From NCBI GenBank assembly GCA_039602395.1, contig JBCNJP010000003.1, positions 64,532,278 through 64,596,277 of the forward strand: 64,000 nt of DNA, in the 5' to 3' direction. The notes beneath the pieces were generated by a model that worked only from the letters and a program-made list of their open reading frames with translations, made no database searches and was not told the origin of the DNA. This DNA is from Deinandra increscens subsp. villosa (taxonomy: Eukaryota > Streptophyta > Magnoliopsida > Asterales > Asteraceae). Made by a program: the position numbers and the translations under genes. Shown here piece by piece: positions 24,149 to 34,793 of the stretch (the stretch's first letter is position 1; every line of letters starts with the position of its first letter).

Positions 24149-24283
24149 GGTTCTGATAACACAAAGATTTATTACTGAATTAATATACCCAATATTATTT
24201 CAACTCATAATAAATATAGGATGAAATTTTAAATCCTTATAATATCCATTATAATAAAAAAAATTCACACCAAATCATAGTCA

Positions 24284-25075
24284 TCACAAGCGCAACCAAA
24301 AACATTCACCAAAATATCTAGAATTTGTCATGTCTAATAGTAGTAAGTGGAATAAGGTAGAACAACGAAGGGCATAAGAGTCTGTGACATCCGAGTCGGC
24401 ATCCGACTCGTTGGGGTGATCCTCCTCGGCTTCCTGGAATTCCTCCTCCTCTAGTTCCTCTTCAGGTTCCTCTTCAGGTTCCTCTTCAGGATCATCTTCC
24501 ATTGGAGCGACCTCTTGGATAGGTTGAGCTGGCAGGGGTAATCCCATTTGGGCGTATAGGGCTGCGATCTGGGCCCCTTGGTTTGCTATAGTCGCCTGCT
24601 GTTCATTCAACCTGACCTGCTGAGCTTGGATGGTTGCTTCGGCCTTAGTAAGACGGCCACTGATATCATAGATAGTACCTGCCCACCCGTTGACTTCGTT
24701 GGCTAGGTCATTGTGGCCTTTTGTTGTGACCATGTCTTCGCGCATGCTCGCTATGCTATTTCGTGCCTCGTCGCGGTGTTGGTCCATCCTGCGTAGGATA
24801 TACTCGTGACCCGCGAGTAACCCGGTAACGACATTCCATGTGGGAAAAGGAGGTATGGGGACCTCAACTGCCAACATCCGCAATGAGCTGAGTATCCAAA
24901 ACAGAGAGGGTTTAACCCAACGGAAATCGCCTGCGCGACAGTTATGAAAGGTGAAATGACGCTCGGCCTTGAAGTCAGTCTGGGTGTAAGGAGTTGGGTT
25001 GGTAGAGGGTCCTTCTTGACGCGATGCCTCCTCCCTTACTTGCTTCTTTCCTCTAGTGTTGTCGGAAGGTGCCAT
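24284..25075 (-). CDS. extra ORF upstream of gag in the Tekay-like Gypsy
   Basis: I chose the ATG at 25075 (AAGATGGCA, good context) over one at 25135. The product has about 263 residues: a basic N-terminus, a middle part with a predicted coiled coil (ISGRLTKAEATIQAQQVRLNEQQ, about residues 140-170), and a strongly acidic repeat (EEEPEEEPEEELEEEE) near residue 205. It is free of stops although the gag-pol frames are broken. It lies between the primer-binding site and gag, where plant Gypsy elements normally have only a leader. I recognise no enzyme domain. It could be a captured gene fragment, an accessory structural protein, or a chance-preserved leader ORF. Confidence 0.55.
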   Translation of the reverse strand: MAPSDNTRGKKQVREEASRQEGPSTNPTPYTQTDFKAERHFTFHNCRAGDFRWVKPSLFWILSSLRMLAVEVPIPPFPTWNVVTGLLAGHEYILRRMDQHRDEARNSIASMREDMVTTKGHNDLANEVNGWAGTIYDISGRLTKAEATIQAQQVRLNEQQATIANQGAQIAALYAQMGLPLPAQPIQEVAPMEDDPEEEPEEEPEEELEEEEFQEAEEDHPNESDADSDVTDSYALRCSTLFHLLLLDMTNSRYFGECFWLRL

Positions 25076-25296
25076 CTTTGATGATTTCCCAGGTAAGTGG
25101 TTGCAAAACAAAACAATGCAAAACAAAGAAGACACTAAGTAAGTCCTATATTCTTGGCAAGCGGGGAATTTTTTTTTTTGGCTTTTTGGGAGATCGTTAA
25201 TTTAAAAAATTTGCAATCACGCTCTGTTCGGATTACAGTCTAGAGCATCTTTCTTGTTTTTAGTAAAAATAGAATTGCCTAGTTCGCTGTAATCAA

Positions 25297-25310
25297 TGGC
25301 TCTGATATCA
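25297..25310 (-). other. primer-binding site of the Tekay-like Gypsy
   Basis: The minus strand reads TGATATCAGAGCCA, three bases inside the 5' LTR. It has one mismatch to the tRNA-Met-type site. 25076-25296 is the short leader. Confidence 0.8.
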
Positions 25311-25313
25311 ATC

Positions 25314-28178
25314 TGTCACACCCCCAATTTACCACTAACGGAGTTTTACCGTGTGGGGTGTGAGTACAGAACAGGACCCGAGTCAATGATTGCAACAACC
25401 CATTCAATTCATAATTATAATAGGATAAATGCATCAAACATTCATTAGTAAACCATAATTTAGATGTAACGCAGCGGAAAGTAATATGCGGAAAACACGC
25501 GCCCAATAATTTAAAATAAGTTCAAACGCATGCAATGTTGAGGAAATAAAAGTGTTTTCTCCCAAAGTAAAAGTTTAAAAAGAAAACAAAGCCAAGGGGT
25601 AACCCGCCACACCTACCAATAACAGACAGAACTCCTAGCGACCTGTATAAAAATAGAGTAAAACCAAGTGTCAGCTAATGCTGGTGAGTTCACGAAAGTA
25701 GTATAATACATATACTAAGTATGGAGATATAAATAATAAGCATTAATAAGAATTGAATACTATCGTAGGTAGCTAGCCTAGTTGTCATGTTCATTAGGAA
25801 GTTCACAACCGAAGCTGACTAAATGCATGTAGGGAATGCCTACATGTTTTGCCTCCCCTGTGTCCATCTGTACACAGTAGTTTTGGCTGACATTAACTCC
25901 GTCCGACCTCCAGTCAGGTGGGCATCCCGTGCACCGCAGAGCGAGGGTTGTCAATCCTCAGTAGTACTACTAAACGTCACCATGCTATTTACACTATATT
26001 AACGATCCGATTATGCGAGGGCTTTAATAGATGGGTTATCCCATAACATGTGATAGTTTACTTATTCAAATCCATTAACGTGCGTTTTGTAAGTTACCAA
26101 ATACTTGTAAGAAAAACGGATCATTACCCAAACGGGGTATGATCTAACTTGGAGTGTGAAACTCACCTTTGGGAGCGCTGCTACGAAAACCACACTTGAT
26201 CCAAGTGCTCCGCGTTTAGAGAAACGGAAGAGAGTGTATGACCTAAGAGTGCAGGCCTATCGTGTTAGTTGTGTCACAAAAGAAAACGAGCTGACTTGCG
26301 ACACATGGGTTGATCGTGGTAGGGACATGTGCGAGAGGGGAAAAAAGAGAAAGAGAGAGAAAATAGGATCCACTGAAGGCATACGTGCACAAGTGTCCTA
26401 TCGTCATGTTACTAGAGTGGTGTGGGTGAAACACAGAAGCAAATAGCTAGGACAAATGTGATTAACTACTACGGTACAACATAAGGTCAACGAATGAACC
26501 TTATGCAGTCTTGCCATTCCCACGGAGTGGGGACCTAGGACCTGTACTGGAGCATAACTACATGGCCTAGGGGTTTAGACTAACCCAACACATAAGCAAA
26601 TTGGAAGGAGAACAAGTTATGGAAGCATGCGGTGGGTTACACATTGTCAAACAACTGGTCAAGGATTGGGGTCATCTAACTTATCCTACCAAAGGGGATT
26701 GGTCAATGAAAGTCAACAGAAAGTTGGGCTACTCTTAATTGCCTAATTTCTTGTATTGACCTAAGGTTCATAGCTAGCATACAAGTTACATGGCAAGACA
26801 TGGAAACAAATATCACAAATTTTAAGACGGCTGCGCACCGACTTTGTCTACACCAAATCAGTAGCTTATCATATGAACTAGAGCCCCTAACAACTGTCAA
26901 TTCAAAGATAACTCACCAAGGTTTGTTTTGCAAAAAGAATCATCTAAAAAGGATGAGGGATGAGAAAGTTATGTCATGTAAAAGTTGGATAAAATTTTCC
27001 AGACAAAATCTACCTGGCGTTTAGTCAATGACATAGTGTTCAGGTTGTAACTCATTACTACCTTTGAGTTCGATTCCAAAAATTTCCAGATAATTAATTT
27101 AGCATGTGAAAAACAACTTTTATGTTTTATAAAAATTTTAATTGTCCCGTTAACCTTGTCAAAAATCTTGCGTAAGTGCATGAGTTTATTTCCGGACAGA
27201 ATTGCACACCCATTTTGTCCGGGACCTTTGAGGTACCAAATAAGGTTCTTATTGCGTGAGGTCGGTGCCATATGAAAGCTAAGACATATACCTAAGACTA
27301 GGAAAAAGAATCATGCAATTTGGTTCATGTATGAGAAAGTTATGCTACTTTGAAATTGACTAAAATTTGAGGGACTGATTCTGTCAACAGATTGCAACGT
27401 CAACTTCCCGACACCATGGATCATTCACTAATCCGAATTAAGACCCAAAGTTTTTCAGGACGTTTATTTAACATGTTATCAACAAACTTTATGTTTTATG
27501 TTTTGAAATATTGTCACGTTATATTGACCCAATAATCGAAACAAATCTGACTCTCAACATTTTAACAGCCCCGTGCACCAAACTTGTGGTGCGCGTTTGG
27601 GCGACCAAATCTTATTTAAAAATTGCGTTTTTGGTACCCCTGGAAAGATAAGACGATGAATTCTCGTCTCCAAAAAGAATCACACGATTTAGAATTCTGG
27701 TTTGCGAGTTATAACCCGAACAAGATGGTAGAAAATTTTGACAGAATCTGTTTGAAATCTATCTATGATTTTATGATGATCTTTTCACAAACCCAAACCC
27801 CATAACCCTAATTCCGAAAATCACAGCCCTTAAAGGGTTCTAAAACACAGAAACTAAGTCGAGTACATCCCTAGGAATCGCACATAACAGCCATAGAAGA
27901 ACATACATCGTGATGAACACCAAGAATCACACAACTAGTTTAGGGTTTTACCTTTGGTTCTTCGTGAGAGGTTTTAGAGATGGAATTGCAGGGACCACGT
28001 GCTTTGTGCTTCTTTTAGTACCCATTTGCAGCAGGTTGGACGTTGGTTGGTGGCCGAAAAACGCTCCGATGGTGGTGGTTGATGAAAGCCGACGAGAGAG
28101 AGGGTGGGGGAGGAGTTGTCGTTCAAAGAAGAGTGGGGAGGGGGCTAGGGTTTGATCCCCTCCTTCCCTTATATACTA

Positions 28179-28242
<64 letters not shown>

Positions 28243-28608
28243 TTAATCAATTAATTAAATTAAACAAATGGTGATTGATTAATTAATTTAAATAGAAGTG
28301 AACGTACGAGCTAGAGTTGTCGGTTTAGAAGAATCATACGAAACAAAAGACGAGAATTTATAAGTCATGCTTATACGATAAAACGAGTCTATAGAACCTT
28401 CTATAAACTTTAAAATTTGATAAAAAGTCAAATGCTAGGCCTCTCGGGTAATTTATCGGATATGGTTGATCAACCAAGTGCATCGGAACAGACTCGATAA
28501 GTGGAGTGCACGTGACATCACGTGACACGTAAAATAAATTAAACACATGGGCAAGTCTTAACGGGAAAAGTTTAACGGAGTTAACCTGGGAAAACGGCAG
28601 TTGTCACA
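25314..28608 (-). repeat. 5' LTR of the Tekay-like Gypsy
   Basis: The plus strand starts TGTCACACCCCC and ends TTGTCACA, next to the ATATG target duplication. It is the partner of 15999-19294, including the (TTA)n tract at 28181-28243. Confidence 0.95.
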
Positions 28609-29550
28609 ATATGTATCGTTTGCGGGGGTTAGTGGAGGTTAGATTACTAAGAAAGGAACAGTGAAGAATGGCTGTCTCAGTTTCTCGGACGTTTATTATG
28701 TGCAGGAACTCAACCATAGTCTTCTCAGCGTGTCACAAATTTGTGATAGAAGATTTCCGGTGCTGTTTGATGAAAAGGAGTGTATTATTTTGAAACCAGG
28801 TTTTGAGGTCCCAGATGAATGGGTGCTGCTGCGAACCACTAGAAAAGGAGATTAATATGTTCTAAACATGAACGATCCTCCAGCTTCAGATGCCACTTGT
28901 CTATTTTCCAAGGCAAATGAGCAGTTGGCACTGTTGTGGCACAGACGCTTGGAGCATGCAAACTTAAAGAACCTGAACAAATTGGCCCAAGGAGATTTTG
29001 TAAGAAATCTATCTGTTAGTGAGTTCGCATCAGTGGAGAAATGCAGATCATGTGCCAAGGGGAAGCAACACAAGCGTCCCCACAAACCAAAGATGTTTAA
29101 CTCAATTTCTTTAATTCTCCAACTCTTATACATGGATCTGTTCGGGCCAATGTCTGTCAAGAGCGTTAGCAAGTTTTCCTATTTCCTTGTTATCACCGAT
29201 GATTATTCGCGTTATACATGGGTATTTTTAATGGAAAACAAGTATGAGGCACCAGAGCTAATAAAGCAGTTTATTACCCTAATGGAAAATCAGACGAATT
29301 TGAAGGTGAAAGCTATCCGGAGTGATAATGGTACTGAGTTCAAGAATGCTGATATGAACCAGTTTTGTGCTACAAAAGGAATTGCCCATCAGTATAGTGC
29401 TCCCTACACTCCTCAACAGAACAGAGTGGCTAAAAGAATGAATCGTACTTTGATTGAAGCTGCTAGAACAATGCTTGTCGACTCAAAGCTTCCTATATTT
29501 TTCTGGGCAGAAGCTATCAATACCGCATGTCACGTCCAAAACGTGTGTTG
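28609..29550 (+). pseudogene. pol: protease end, GAG-pre-integrase and integrase of the SIRE-type Copia
   Basis: Reading resumes after the Gypsy insertion with VSFAG and an in-frame stop near 28640. The block LNHSLLSVSQICD (GAG-pre-integrase type) follows. The integrase zinc finger is WHRRLEHANLKNLNKL with CRSCAKGKQH downstream. Core motifs are first Asp in YMDLFGP and second Asp in RSDNGTEFKN. Where the catalytic Glu is expected (before R-x-NRTL) the codon at 29432-29434 encodes Lys, and a one-base deletion ends the frame at 29550. The stop at 28853 separates protease from integrase. Integrase normally joins cDNA ends to the genome; this copy could not. Confidence 0.88.
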
Positions 29551-30766
29551 ATAAATATGCGTTTATAGAAAATGCCTTATGAAGTGTTCTTTTATGAGAA
29601 ACGAAAAGTGGGCCATTTCAGGGCATTCGAATGTCCTTGCACTATGCTTATTTCTTCTGATGTTGGTAAATTTGATGCAAAAGCTAATGATTGCTATTTT
29701 GTAGGTTACTCTGCAAGCAGTGCTTATCGTGTTTACAACAAGACAACTTCTGTGATCATAGAATCGACCAATGTGGAATGGATGGAAGAGAATCCTACTG
29801 ATGCTGGATCTGGACCTGACTGGATTTTCAGTTACGGTTCTGTCTTTGAACCATTTCGGTTGGCAGAAATATTTCTAGAAGATGAAGACATCATTGATGA
29901 CACTTTTCCTGCAAAACATCCTGACATTGTAAATGTGTCTGATATTCCACGTACTTCTGAAGTCAAGAAGAATGAAGAAATTTAGCTGAATCAAGCTCGA
30001 TGAAAGATAAGTGTGAAGGGTCAGTTCTTGAAGATACAATTGCTGATGCTGTTGCTTCGGTAGAGCAACAGAATGTGGAAGTTAACTTGCCTGCTGTGTC
30101 TTCTGTTCCTTCAATTGGGACGTAGTGCGACTCAAAGCTTCCTATATTCTTCTGGGCAGAGGTAATCAATACTGCCTGTCATGTTCAAAATCGTGTGTTG
30201 ATCAATAAGCATTTACAGAAAACTCCTTATGAAGTGTTCTTTCATGAAAAGCCCAAAGTGGGCCATTTCAGGGCCTTCGGATGTCCTTGCACTGTACTTA
30301 TTTCTTCTGATGTTGGTAAATTTGATGCAAAATCTGATGATTGCCATTTTGTAGGTTACTCTGCAAGCAGTGCTTATCGAGTTTATAACAAGACAACTTT
30401 AGTAATCATCGAGTCGACGAATGTGGAATGGATGGAAGAAAATCCTACTGATGTAGGATCTAGGCCTGACTGGATTTTCAATTATGGATCAGTTTATCAA
30501 CCATTTCGGTTGTCAGAAATATTTCCAGAAGAAGAAGACATAATTTATGACACTCATCCTGCAAGACATCCTGATCTAGTCAATATTCAAGATCAGAGAT
30601 GGTTGAAGAAAGAGTACGTGAATCAAGCACTGTCAAAGATGTTTATGAAGAATCTGTCATTGAAGACGTGATTGTTGATGCTGTTGCTGGCAGTAGTTCA
30701 ACTGATCAACAAAATATGAAAGTCAACTTGCCAGCTGTGTCCTCTGTGCCTGCTATTGGGGAACTC
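29481..30766 (+). repeat. tandem duplication (about 649 bp) inside Copia pol
   Basis: 29481-30120 and 30130-30766 are two copies of the same segment: both start at ACTCAAAGCTTCCTATATT and end near CTTCAATTGGG or CTGCTATTGGGG. Each encodes the integrase C-terminal part (PYEVFF, GHFRAF, DCYFVGYS or DCHFVGYS) and the acidic linker before RT. The copies differ by scattered substitutions and indels, and both now contain stops. Either the duplication is old, or the two copies come from recombination between diverged elements. Confidence 0.85.
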
Positions 30767-30928
30767 AAAATTCACAAGGATTATCCTATAATCAATATTA
30801 TAGGCCCAGTCAGTTCAGATGTAGTTATTAGAAGTCGTGTAGGGGACATCAACATATGTTTGTTCTCTTGTTTCATTTCTCAGATTAAGCCTCCCAACAT
30901 TGTCATGGCACTAAAAGATCCAAATTAG

Positions 30929-32035
30929 GTGGAGGCAATGCATGGAGAACTGAATCAATTTGTTAAGTTAGGAGTGTGGGAATTAGTGATGAAGCCATCT
31001 GATAAGACGATCATTCCTACCAGGTGGTTATATAAAAACAAGAAAGATGACTCTGGGGTAATTGTTCGCAACAAAGCAAGACTCATTATGCAGGGATATA
31101 AGCAAGTTGAAGGCATTGATTATGACGAGGTCTATGCCCCGGTCGCCCGTTTGGAGGCAATTCGAATGTTTCTTGTCGTGGCATCATATCTAAATTTTAC
31201 GGTGCGTCAGATGGACGTGAAGACAACATTTTGGTTCGCTGAGATGGCAGACGAGGTATATGTGGCGCAACCTCCAGGTTTTGTGGATGCTGAATGTCCA
31301 GATCATGTGTATAGACTGGATAGAGCTCTCTATGGGTTGCATCAAGCACCACGGTCTTGGTATGATACGCCGACGAAGCACTTGGTGGAGAATGGATATA
31401 CAAGGGGAGTAATAGATCAGACGCTGTTCAGAAAAAGGGTCAATGATGATTTTATCATGGCACAGGTTTACGTTGATGATATCATTTTTGGTGGAACAAA
31501 TGAAACTTTGTGCACAGAATTGGAAGAAGTCATGAAGAAGAAGTTTGAAATGAGTGCGCAAGGAGAAATGAATTTCTTTTTGGCTCTGCAAGTGAAACCG
31601 GATGAAACCGGGATTCTTATTCATCGAGGGAAGTATATGGATGAAATCTTGGAGAAACATAATATGAAGGATTGCAAGCCCATGTCAGCTCCTATGGCAT
31701 CCAGGCCTGCCTTACTCCCGGATGAAGATGGGGAGGCTGTGAGCGAGAACCTGTATCGATCAATGATTGGATCGCTCATGTATTTAACGGCAATTCGACC
31801 TGATATCATGTTCGCAGTTTGTCAGTGCGCACGACATCAGTCCAAACCTAAATTCTCTCTTCTTTCTGCTTTTAAAAGAATTTTTAGATATTTAAAGGGC
31901 AGGCCTCGGCTTGGACTTTGGTTTCCTAAAAATTCCGATTTGATTTATATGCTTTTTGTGACAGCAATTATGGGGGTATGTCTCTTGACAGGAAATCAAC
32001 TTCGGCTGAATGTCAATTCCTGGGTGATAGGCTAA
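30929..32035 (+). pseudogene. pol: reverse transcriptase of the SIRE-type Copia
   Basis: The frame is open for 368 codons. Upstream, an in-frame TAG (30926-30928) breaks the expected tryptophan-containing start of the RT domain (KDPN-stop-VEAMHGELNQF). Blocks in order: IIPTRWLYKNKKDD, NKARLIMQGYKQ, EVYAPVARLEAIR, QMDVKTTF, YVAQPPGF, YGLHQAPRSWYD and VYVDDIIFG, with the two catalytic Asp intact at about 31475-31485. LMYLTAIRPDI and the start of RNase H follow. VYVDDIIFG is typical of the SIRE lineage. The frame is lost near 31960. This is the best-preserved enzyme domain of the element. Confidence 0.9.
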
Positions 32036-32413
32036 TTTCGTGGCAGTGTAAAAAACAGCAGAGGTGTCAACCTCCACTGCAGAAGCTGAGTATGTAGCAG
32101 CCTCCGCATGCTGCTCACAGGTGGTATGGATTCAAAATCAACTCTCTGACTATGGTATGAACTTTGATTGCACTCCAATTTATTGTGATAACACTGCTGT
32201 TGTGCAAATTGTGAAGAATCCCGTGATGTTCTCCAAAACCAAGCACATTGACATTAAAATCCTTTTATCCATGACTGTTTTGAGACTAACTTAATTCGTA
32301 TGGAGAGGCTGAGCTTTGACCAAAATGTCTCTAACATGTTCACAAAGGCCCTTGACCGAGCTAAGTTTGAAATGTGCGTGAAAGGTCTGAAAATGATTTC
32401 TTTTGCTGACTAA
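32036..32413 (+). pseudogene. pol: RNase H C-terminus of the SIRE-type Copia
   Basis: After a frameshift, 32064-32294 reads VSTSTAEAEYVAASACCSQVVWIQNQL, the RNase H block of Copia pol, and then CDNTAVVQIVKNPV and SKTKHIDIK. Another frameshift follows. The typical end, with FTKALDRAKFE and a stop TAA at 32411, is read in a third frame. Confidence 0.85.
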
Positions 32414-33689
32414 TTTGGCAGACCAATTTTTTTTCTTATTTTATTTATTCAAGTTTATCGTTTAAAAAAATAAAATAAAATAAAAATTTTAAAATTAAAA
32501 AAATAATACAAAAAAATAAAATAAAATAAAAAATAATTTTAATTTGTGTGTAATTAAAATCAAAAAGCAGGGGAAAATTAGTATGTATGTCTCTCCTAAA
32601 TAAAGCTTATTAATTTTAATTGGCTTTTTATTTTTATTTTTGTCTGTTTCTGTGTATTGGTGGGAAATGAAATGAATTTCTGGCTTTTGATGACTGACAC
32701 GTGTACGGCTAAAGTGAAAGACGTGATCCACAGTGATATGCTCAGTAGGCTCTGTTCCCAAACAAGGTATGCGTTACACAATTAAAGAGAACGTATGTCA
32801 TTTGACTAGAAGCACACACTTAGGTTAGGTGTATGTTCTATTTGACTGCACATGTGTTCCCGATACACACGCCGAACTCCAAGGTATTTAATTTATTTTC
32901 TAAAAAATCGTTGTCTCCTCTGTTTTGCATAATCAAAGACCTGGGGATGCTTAAGCCGTTAGCCGGTCTCACCTCTACTTTGCGTGAGCAATGACCTGGT
33001 GTAGACTGTACTGACGTGTTAGTAAACCTAACCTCTGCTTTGCGTGAGCAATGACCTAGTTAGGAATACTAACGTGCTTGCAGATCTAGTGTCCAAAACC
33101 CTTCAGCCCTGATTTGTGATGATACTTAGGTGTTTGAGGAAAGGTTAACGCCTGACTGGAAAATGCCTCTAAGTTGAAATCAAATGAGTCTGTGTATATT
33201 TTACCCATCTCTTTTGATCCGTTATTTCTTTTTCTCAACCAAGTCTGGAGAAATGATTAAAGACCTTGGATATGGATTGGGAAATATGTGGTAGGGAATG
33301 TGTGTGCTTGATAGACTACATGTTAAATTACCTAAGATTTGTGTGTGACGGTCAAATGTTCATAATTAATGAACTTAAAAGATAAAGTAAGTGACAAACA
33401 TCTGGGAAAATGAGGGACATGAGTTTAAGATGGACCAATATACTGGCAATCACCTAGACATGCTCGAGTAATGAAGACTAAAAACGTTCTTCAGTTCAAA
33501 GGAGGCCGGTTTGATCCCTAAGAACGATCTCAGAACAGGTATGGTGTTAATGGGTCTGTAAATATTATTTATTTATATTTCGCTTTGGTTAAATCTATTT
33601 AAATTGTTATTTTTATTGTTTGATTCTGCTCTCTCAAAATTATTTTCATGCTCGGTCTCAGAGGAAGTCATGAAGGGAAATTATTTTGA
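32414..33689 (+). other. spacer between Copia pol and the extra ORF
   Basis: Non-coding. It opens with an A/T-only stretch (32455-32545). At 32913-33080 are three units of about 65 bp, each with TTTGCGTGAGCAATGACCTGG or a variant. The whole spacer from about 32560 to 33560 aligns with 49250-50290 in the second Copia element, so it is a conserved part of the family. Confidence 0.75.
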
Positions 33690-34219
33690 AAGTGGTCACA
33701 TATTTATAAAAGAAAGGGGTGAACATGCATTTTACATAACCTTTGAATGGTTTGGGGTTGTTTTTGAAAAACTTGCATTTGTTGAGGGGGTATATTGAAC
33801 TTGTTTTTTTTTAAAAGGGGGTTAAAAAGTGAAAAGGGGGAGGTCTGTCAGTTTTACCCTAAAAAACCACCGCCTCCCTCAAACTCTCTCTCCGCCTCCC
33901 TTACTCTCGGCGCCTCCCCCTTCCGTCCTCTCGTCACTACCACCACCAATCTCCACCGCCAGACACAACCGAAAACCATCACACCTCTGCTTTTCTTGCT
34001 CATCGTTTCTGCTACATCACTCACCTCCGTAAGTCTCTCCTCTGGTCGATTACACCATCACCGCCGCCGCAAATCTTTATTCCACCATAATAAGTCGGAG
34101 TTTTCTTGGTTTCTTGATAAAAACCTTCAAGCTCGATTGAGTTTTTCCTTGATTTTAAGGTTGGATGCGGTTAAATTGTGAAATACTTAATTTTTTTAAC
34201 CTGGTTTGTGTAGTTGCAG
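33690..34219 (+). promoter_or_regulatory. candidate internal promoter with 5'-UTR intron ahead of the extra ORF
   Basis: A TATA-like TATTTATAAA at 33701-33710 is followed by a CT-rich stretch (33865-33945) like the pyrimidine patches of plant 5' UTRs. A perfect donor GTAAGT lies at 34029-34034, and a T-rich tract ends in TTGTGTAGTTGCAG at 34206-34219, a good acceptor. The implied intron is 191 bases. The order promoter, pyrimidine-rich leader, intron, repeat array, ATG with good context (34710) suggests separate expression of the extra ORF. This is inference from sequence signals. The TATA-to-leader distance is longer than usual. Confidence 0.4.
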
Positions 34220-34640
34220 GTTTCAATGAAGAAGACGAGGGTTCTCGATTGAACCGGATCGAAAACCGACGGCTCAGCCGAATTCCTTTTGAACCGGATC
34301 GAGAACCATCGAATAGATCGAATTCCTTTTGTTTAGTCCGGATCGTAAACCGGAAGAGGTTGTTGAATCAAAAACCATAGTGGACCGGATCGTAGACCGG
34401 ATCTAGAACCGACAACTTGATCGGTTTCCACTTAATTTGAACCGAATCGAATTCCAGGTTCTCGATCGAGTTCCAGTGCTTGATCAAAAACCATTCATGG
34501 GGTCGAAAACCAATATGTTGAATCGAAAAGCTATTTTGAACTGGTTTTAATCGAATTTCTTTCACCGGAAATCAATTTTCCCTAATTAAGTAATTGGTTT
34601 TCGATCAAACTAAAAAAATTGGATCATTTTTCAAATGATT
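34220..34640 (+). repeat. second GATCG-rich repeat array, before the extra ORF
   Basis: Units such as ACCGGATCGAAAACCG, GGATCGAGAACC, and a few GGTTCTCGATCG recur about fifteen times. Most are the reverse complement of the words in the gag leader array at 12060-12810 (GGTTTTCGATC versus GATCGAAAACC). Confidence 0.7.
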
Positions 34641-34709
34641 GAATGATGTTTTGAGATTTGTTGAGTGTTGATGTCTCTTTTATCTAAAACTGATAATTGT
34701 TTTGTAGCC

Positions 34710-34793
34710 ATGGATCTTTTATTTGCTTCTGATCACAACCAGGTTGCATACTTGGGAGACCCACCAGAGAATTTAAAAGATGTTTTCAAGTCG
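34710..34793 (+). pseudogene. extra 3' ORF (aORF) of the SIRE-type Copia, N-terminal piece
   Basis: The ATG at 34710 has the context GCCATGG and opens MDLLFASDHNQVAYLGDPPENL. This resembles the beginning of an ORF that I recall after pol in Asteraceae Copia elements. The frame is cut after 28 codons by the Gypsy LTR at 34794. The C-terminal part resumes at 44531. Such ORFs are sometimes called envelope-like, but I see no signal peptide or transmembrane segment here to support that. Confidence 0.5.

Larger units (their letters stand above)
15999..28608 (-). mobile_element. chromodomain (Tekay-like) Ty3-gypsy retrotransposon, nested in the Copia protease
   Basis: This is a complete 12.6-kb insertion on the minus strand. 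It has LTRs of 3,296 bp (15999-19294) and 3,295 bp (25314-28608), a primer-binding site at 25297-25310, gag-PR-RT-RH-IN-chromodomain, and a purine tract at 19295-19306. The target duplication ATATG occurs at 15994-15998 and 28609-28613, proving a single insertion event. Segments of the two LTRs compared by eye differ by a few bases per hundred, so the insertion is not recent. Several stops, a frameshift and loss of an RT catalytic Asp make it non-autonomous. The chromodomain-type C-terminus places it in the chromoviruses. Confidence 0.93.
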
